DNA of 64,000 nucleotides, from assembly GCF_033880585.1 (NCBI RefSeq), contig NZ_CP137624.1, forward strand, positions 2,763,501 to 2,827,500, written 5' to 3'. This document shows, piece by piece, positions 61,525 through 64,000 of this stretch. Under the pieces are notes generated by a model. That model was given only the letters and a program-made list of their open reading frames with translations. It was not told the origin of the DNA and did no database searches. The DNA is from Lysinibacillus louembei (lineage in GTDB: Bacteria; Bacillota; Bacilli; Bacillales_A; Planococcaceae). Both the position numbers and the translations under genes were made by a program. Within the stretch, counting starts at the first letter, position 1. Each line of letters opens with the position of its first letter.

Positions 61525-62828
61525 ACAATTGGCAGCAAGGAGAAAAATGGACGAATTGGTCGCAACAAATTACTTCCTATCCATCAACTTATTATGCACC
61601 AATATCTATTGAAGAAATTCAGCAAGTAATTCTTAATATGAAAAAAAATCAAACATTACGTGTAACGGGAGCGGCGCACTCATTTAGCCCTGTAGCGATG
61701 CCTGAAGAGACAGCTTTAACAATGCATCATTTACGAGGCTTACTAGCAGTTGACCAAGAAAATTTAACTGCAACATTTTATGCAGGGACTTACTTGCATG
61801 AAATTGGTCCATTGTTAGCAGCACATAATTTAGCATTAATTAATATGGGTGATATTCAAGCACAAACATTAGCTGGAGTTATTGCGACAGGCACGCATGG
61901 CACAGGTGTGACGCTTGGCTCCTTTTCATCCATGGTGACAAAATGGAGCTTTATAAATGGTTTAGGGGAATATATTGAACATGAAAAAGGCGCAGATACT
62001 TTGTCTGAAGCGCTGCATGTATCGGTTGGCTTACTCGGTATTTTAGTCACTGTCACAATTAAGGTAATGCCGCTCTATAGCCTGCATTACATATCGGAAA
62101 AAGTAAATTTAATGGATGCCTTACAAAGCTTTCAACAAACAATCCACACACATCGGCACGTGGAGTGGTTTTATTTTCCGGGAAGTGATTTGATTCAAGT
62201 GAAAAAAATGGATGCTGTTGCGCCTGTGGAACAAAATAAATGGGAGCGGCGCTTAAATGAGGCGAATTTGCAGCTTGTTGAAAACGGCTTATTTTACGTC
62301 ATTTCGGAGCTTTGTAAATGGCAGCCAAAGGCAAGTGCATCTGTTAGCAAGCTAAGTGCAAAGCTTGTATCAGAAGGACAGCGTACAGATTTAAGCTATC
62401 GCATGTTTCCATCACCACGCAGTGTAAAATTTGTTGAAACGGAATATGCAATCCCATTGCAGCAATTTGAGGCATGCATGGAGGAAGTACATGCAGTATT
62501 AAAGCAAGGGCTATTTGATGTGCATTTCCCAATTGAATGCCGTACGACAAAAGGCGAAGAGGGAATGCTTAGCCCAACGCAAGGTGAGGAGAGTGCCTTT
62601 TTAGCCTTCCATATGTATAAAGGCATGAACGAAACACCGTATTTTGAATGGGTGCGTACATTGATGAAAAAATATAATGGGCGACCGCATTGGGGCAAGG
62701 TCAACGATTATCATGCGGACAACATCCGTCAATATTATCCGAAATTTGATCAATTTGCAGCAATCCGAGAGGAACACGATCCAAACAATCTATTTGTCAC
62801 AACTTATTTCCGTCGTATTTTTCAATAA
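61512..62828 (+). CDS. D-arabinono-1,4-lactone oxidase-like flavoprotein
   Basis: 438 aa. VAO-type FAD domain about 20-190: RVTGAAHSFSP with H56, the usual covalent FAD histidine position, and GDIQAQTLAGVIATGTHGTG. C-terminal ALO domain ends with RPHWGKVNDYHADNIRQYYPKFDQFAAIREEHDPNNLF, containing the HWGK motif of aldonolactone oxidases. Bacterial members oxidise sugar lactones or alditols. It is translationally coupled to the PLP-fold gene, so both probably act in one pathway. Confidence 0.85.
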   Translation: MFSINNWQQGEKWTNWSQQITSYPSTYYAPISIEEIQQVILNMKKNQTLRVTGAAHSFSPVAMPEETALTMHHLRGLLAVDQENLTATFYAGTYLHEIGPLLAAHNLALINMGDIQAQTLAGVIATGTHGTGVTLGSFSSMVTKWSFINGLGEYIEHEKGADTLSEALHVSVGLLGILVTVTIKVMPLYSLHYISEKVNLMDALQSFQQTIHTHRHVEWFYFPGSDLIQVKKMDAVAPVEQNKWERRLNEANLQLVENGLFYVISELCKWQPKASASVSKLSAKLVSEGQRTDLSYRMFPSPRSVKFVETEYAIPLQQFEACMEEVHAVLKQGLFDVHFPIECRTTKGEEGMLSPTQGEESAFLAFHMYKGMNETPYFEWVRTLMKKYNGRPHWGKVNDYHADNIRQYYPKFDQFAAIREEHDPNNLFVTTYFRRIFQ

Positions 62829-62896
62829 AAAGCATATTTTAATATAGAAATTGTTTGAGAAGCTTTGTGGAAATACAATTGTCTCTATTTTGTCAT

Positions 62897-62911
62897 AATT
62901 TCGAAAAAATT
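62897..62911 (+). promoter_or_regulatory. CodY-box-like sequence
   Basis: AATTTCGAAAAAATT matches AATTTTCWGAAAATT at 12 of 15. A second weak match (AATTGTTAAAAAATT, 12 of 15) is at 62977-62991. The region is AT-rich, so both may be chance. Confidence 0.25.
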
Positions 62912-62943
62912 ATTTAAATACAATAAATCGCATTGCTATCGCA

Positions 62944-62959
62944 ATGAAAACGCTTTCTA
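62944..62959 (+). promoter_or_regulatory. cre-like site upstream of ilvD
   Basis: ATGAAAACGCTTTCTA matches WTGNNARCGNWWWCAW at 15 of 16 positions. Centre is about 88 nt upstream of the transcription start predicted from the -10 at 63028-63033. In B. subtilis CcpA activates ilv-leu from an upstream cre. An inverted repeat CATTGC/GCAATG abuts it on the left. The sequence match is direct; the role is inferred. Confidence 0.6.
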
Positions 62960-63004
62960 ATTATTTGATTTTTTTAAATTGTTAAAAAATTTAGTGAAAT
63001 ACTG

Positions 63005-63033
63005 TTGACGCGCCCTGTTTTTCGTACTATGAT
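63005..63033 (+). promoter_or_regulatory. Predicted sigma-A promoter of ilvD
   Basis: TTGACG (63005-63010), 17 nt, TATGAT (63028-63033), about 58 nt before the ATG. Confidence 0.8.
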
Positions 63034-63091
63034 AGCGACAATCAAATAAATAACCAAGTTGAAATGGAAAAACGTGAGGGGCGTTTAAAAA

Positions 63092-64000
63092 ATGAGAAGT
63101 GATATGATTAAGCTAGGAGTCGACCGAGCTCCTCATCGTAGTTTGCTATATGCTACGGGAAAAGTGAAGGCGAAAGATTTAGATAAGCCTTTTATCGGTG
63201 TTTGTAATTCCTATATTGATATTATTCCAGGACATGTGCATTTGCGACAGTTTGCAGATGTTGTCAAGGAAGCAATTATCGAAGCAGGTGGCATTCCATT
63301 TGAATTTAATACAATTGGTGTAGATGATGGCATTGCAATGGGACATATTGGTATGCGTTATTCGCTGCCAAGCCGAGAAATTATTGCAGATGCTGCTGAG
63401 ACAGTTATTAATGCCCATTGGTTTGACGGAGTTTTCTACATTCCAAACTGCGATAAAATTACACCAGGCATGTTAATGGCAGCTGTTCGCACAAACGTCC
63501 CATCTGTTTTCGTATCAGGTGGACCGATGGAGGCTGGCACTTCATCAAGCGGTAAACAACTTTCTTTAACATCTGTTTTCGAGGGAGTTGGCGCACATAA
63601 ATCTGGCAAAATGTCAGCGGAAGAGCTGCTAGATATCGAAAACAATGCATGTCCAACATGTGGCTCATGCTCAGGCATGTTTACAGCGAACTCAATGAAC
63701 TGTTTAATGGAAATGCTCGGTGTCGCATTACCAGGGAACGGAACAATCGTTGCAACAAGCGAAGAGCGTCACCGTTTAATTAAGGAAGCAGCGCACCATT
63801 TAGTGCGAATGATAAAAGAAGATATCAAGCCACGCGATATCATTACAAAAGAAGCGATTGACGATGCATTTGCACTCGACATGGCAATGGGTGGCTCAAC
63901 AAATACAGTATTACACACATTAGCGATTGCCAATGAAGCAGAAATCGACTATAACATTGAAGATATTAATAAAGTCGCAGAGCGCGTACCGTATTTAGCA
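63092..64000 (+). CDS. ilvD: Dihydroxy-acid dehydratase, N-terminal part
   Basis: First 303 codons; the gene runs past the window edge. Fe-S dehydratase for valine, isoleucine, leucine and pantothenate synthesis. Cluster-binding Cys occur in [10 protein letters not shown] and [47 protein letters not shown] is diagnostic. ATG 63092 with GAGGGG ahead. ilvD as the first gene suggests an ilvD-led ilv operon, though downstream genes are not visible. Upstream promoter and cre-like site support carbon-dependent control. Confidence 0.95.
   Translation, partial: MRSDMIKLGVDRAPHRSLLYATGKVKAKDLDKPFIGVCNSYIDIIPGHVHLRQFADVVKEAIIEAGGIPFEFNTIGVDDGIAMGHIGMRYSLPSREIIADAAETVINAHWFDGVFYIPNCDKITPGMLMAAVRTNVPSVFVSGGPMEAGTSSSGKQLSLTSVFEGVGAHKSGKMSAEELLDIENNACPTCGSCSGMFTANSMNCLMEMLGVALPGNGTIVATSEERHRLIKEAAHHLVRMIKEDIKPRDIITKEAIDDAFALDMAMGGSTNTVLHTLAIANEAEIDYNIEDINKVAERVPYLA

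Noticed and set aside
62925-62947. Terminator at the CATTGC/GCAATG inverted repeat before ilvD
   Set aside because: Short stem and no T-run; more likely incidental or part of the regulatory region.

Overview
The window is a low-GC Gram-positive chromosome segment. Gene content and order resemble the Bacillus subtilis bkd/yqi-yqj region, and an S-layer-homology (SLH) protein, a prli42 peptide, a T-box and bacillar Shine-Dalgarno sites are present. A Planococcaceae member close to Lysinibacillus or Solibacillus is my best guess; this is inferred from gene content, not from a database match. I see no rRNA, tRNA, insertion sequence, prophage or CRISPR array.

Region 1 (1-11.3 kb) is acyl-CoA catabolism. 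It holds the end of the branched-chain keto-acid dehydrogenase operon (E1-alpha tail, E1-beta, E2), then methylmalonyl-CoA mutase small and large subunits with the MeaB chaperone, and later methylmalonyl-CoA epimerase and the propionyl-CoA carboxylase beta subunit. Together these take Val/Ile/odd-chain units through propionyl-CoA to succinyl-CoA. brxB, a yqjA homologue and prli42 are interleaved. A cre-like site precedes mutA.

Region 2 (11.4-26.6 kb) is the yqj block: coiled-coil protein, YqjE peptidase, CheW, cupin, DUF4003, DNA polymerase IV, RNase Z, old yellow enzyme NamA, proline T-box plus proI, yqjP, divergent hmp/nsrR with two matching operator sites, and yqjQ.

Region 3 (26.6-41.7 kb) has argGH behind ARG-box-like sites, a NERD/zinc-ribbon protein, an SLH-anchored choice-of-anchor I protein, a chemoreceptor, TelA, an SMI1/KNR4 protein, Pcp, an amidase, and an Rgg-like regulator divergent from a membrane MutS-like ATPase.

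Region 4 (41.7-54.4 kb) has a NatAB-like ABC pair, a BmrCD-like heterodimeric exporter, GNAT and metallo-beta-lactamase genes, rarD, the ccdA/ccdB/ccdC cluster with the yneK homologue, the small DUF1659/DUF2922/YvrJ trio and a Sco lipoprotein. Region 5 (54.4-64 kb) has a frameshifted second NERD gene, metC/metI, mscL, a lytic transglycosylase, pncA, a PLP-racemase-fold/lactone-oxidase pair and the start of ilvD behind a cre-like site.

The most unusual signal is five short arrays with a 21-bp period (11.36, 29.39, 38.96, 43.90 and 47.70 kb). Each repeats its own word 4-5 times, always just behind a stop codon or terminator. Three of the five share a TTCGC(C/A/T)C core, and 21 bp is both seven codons and two helical turns. 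I know of no established function for them.
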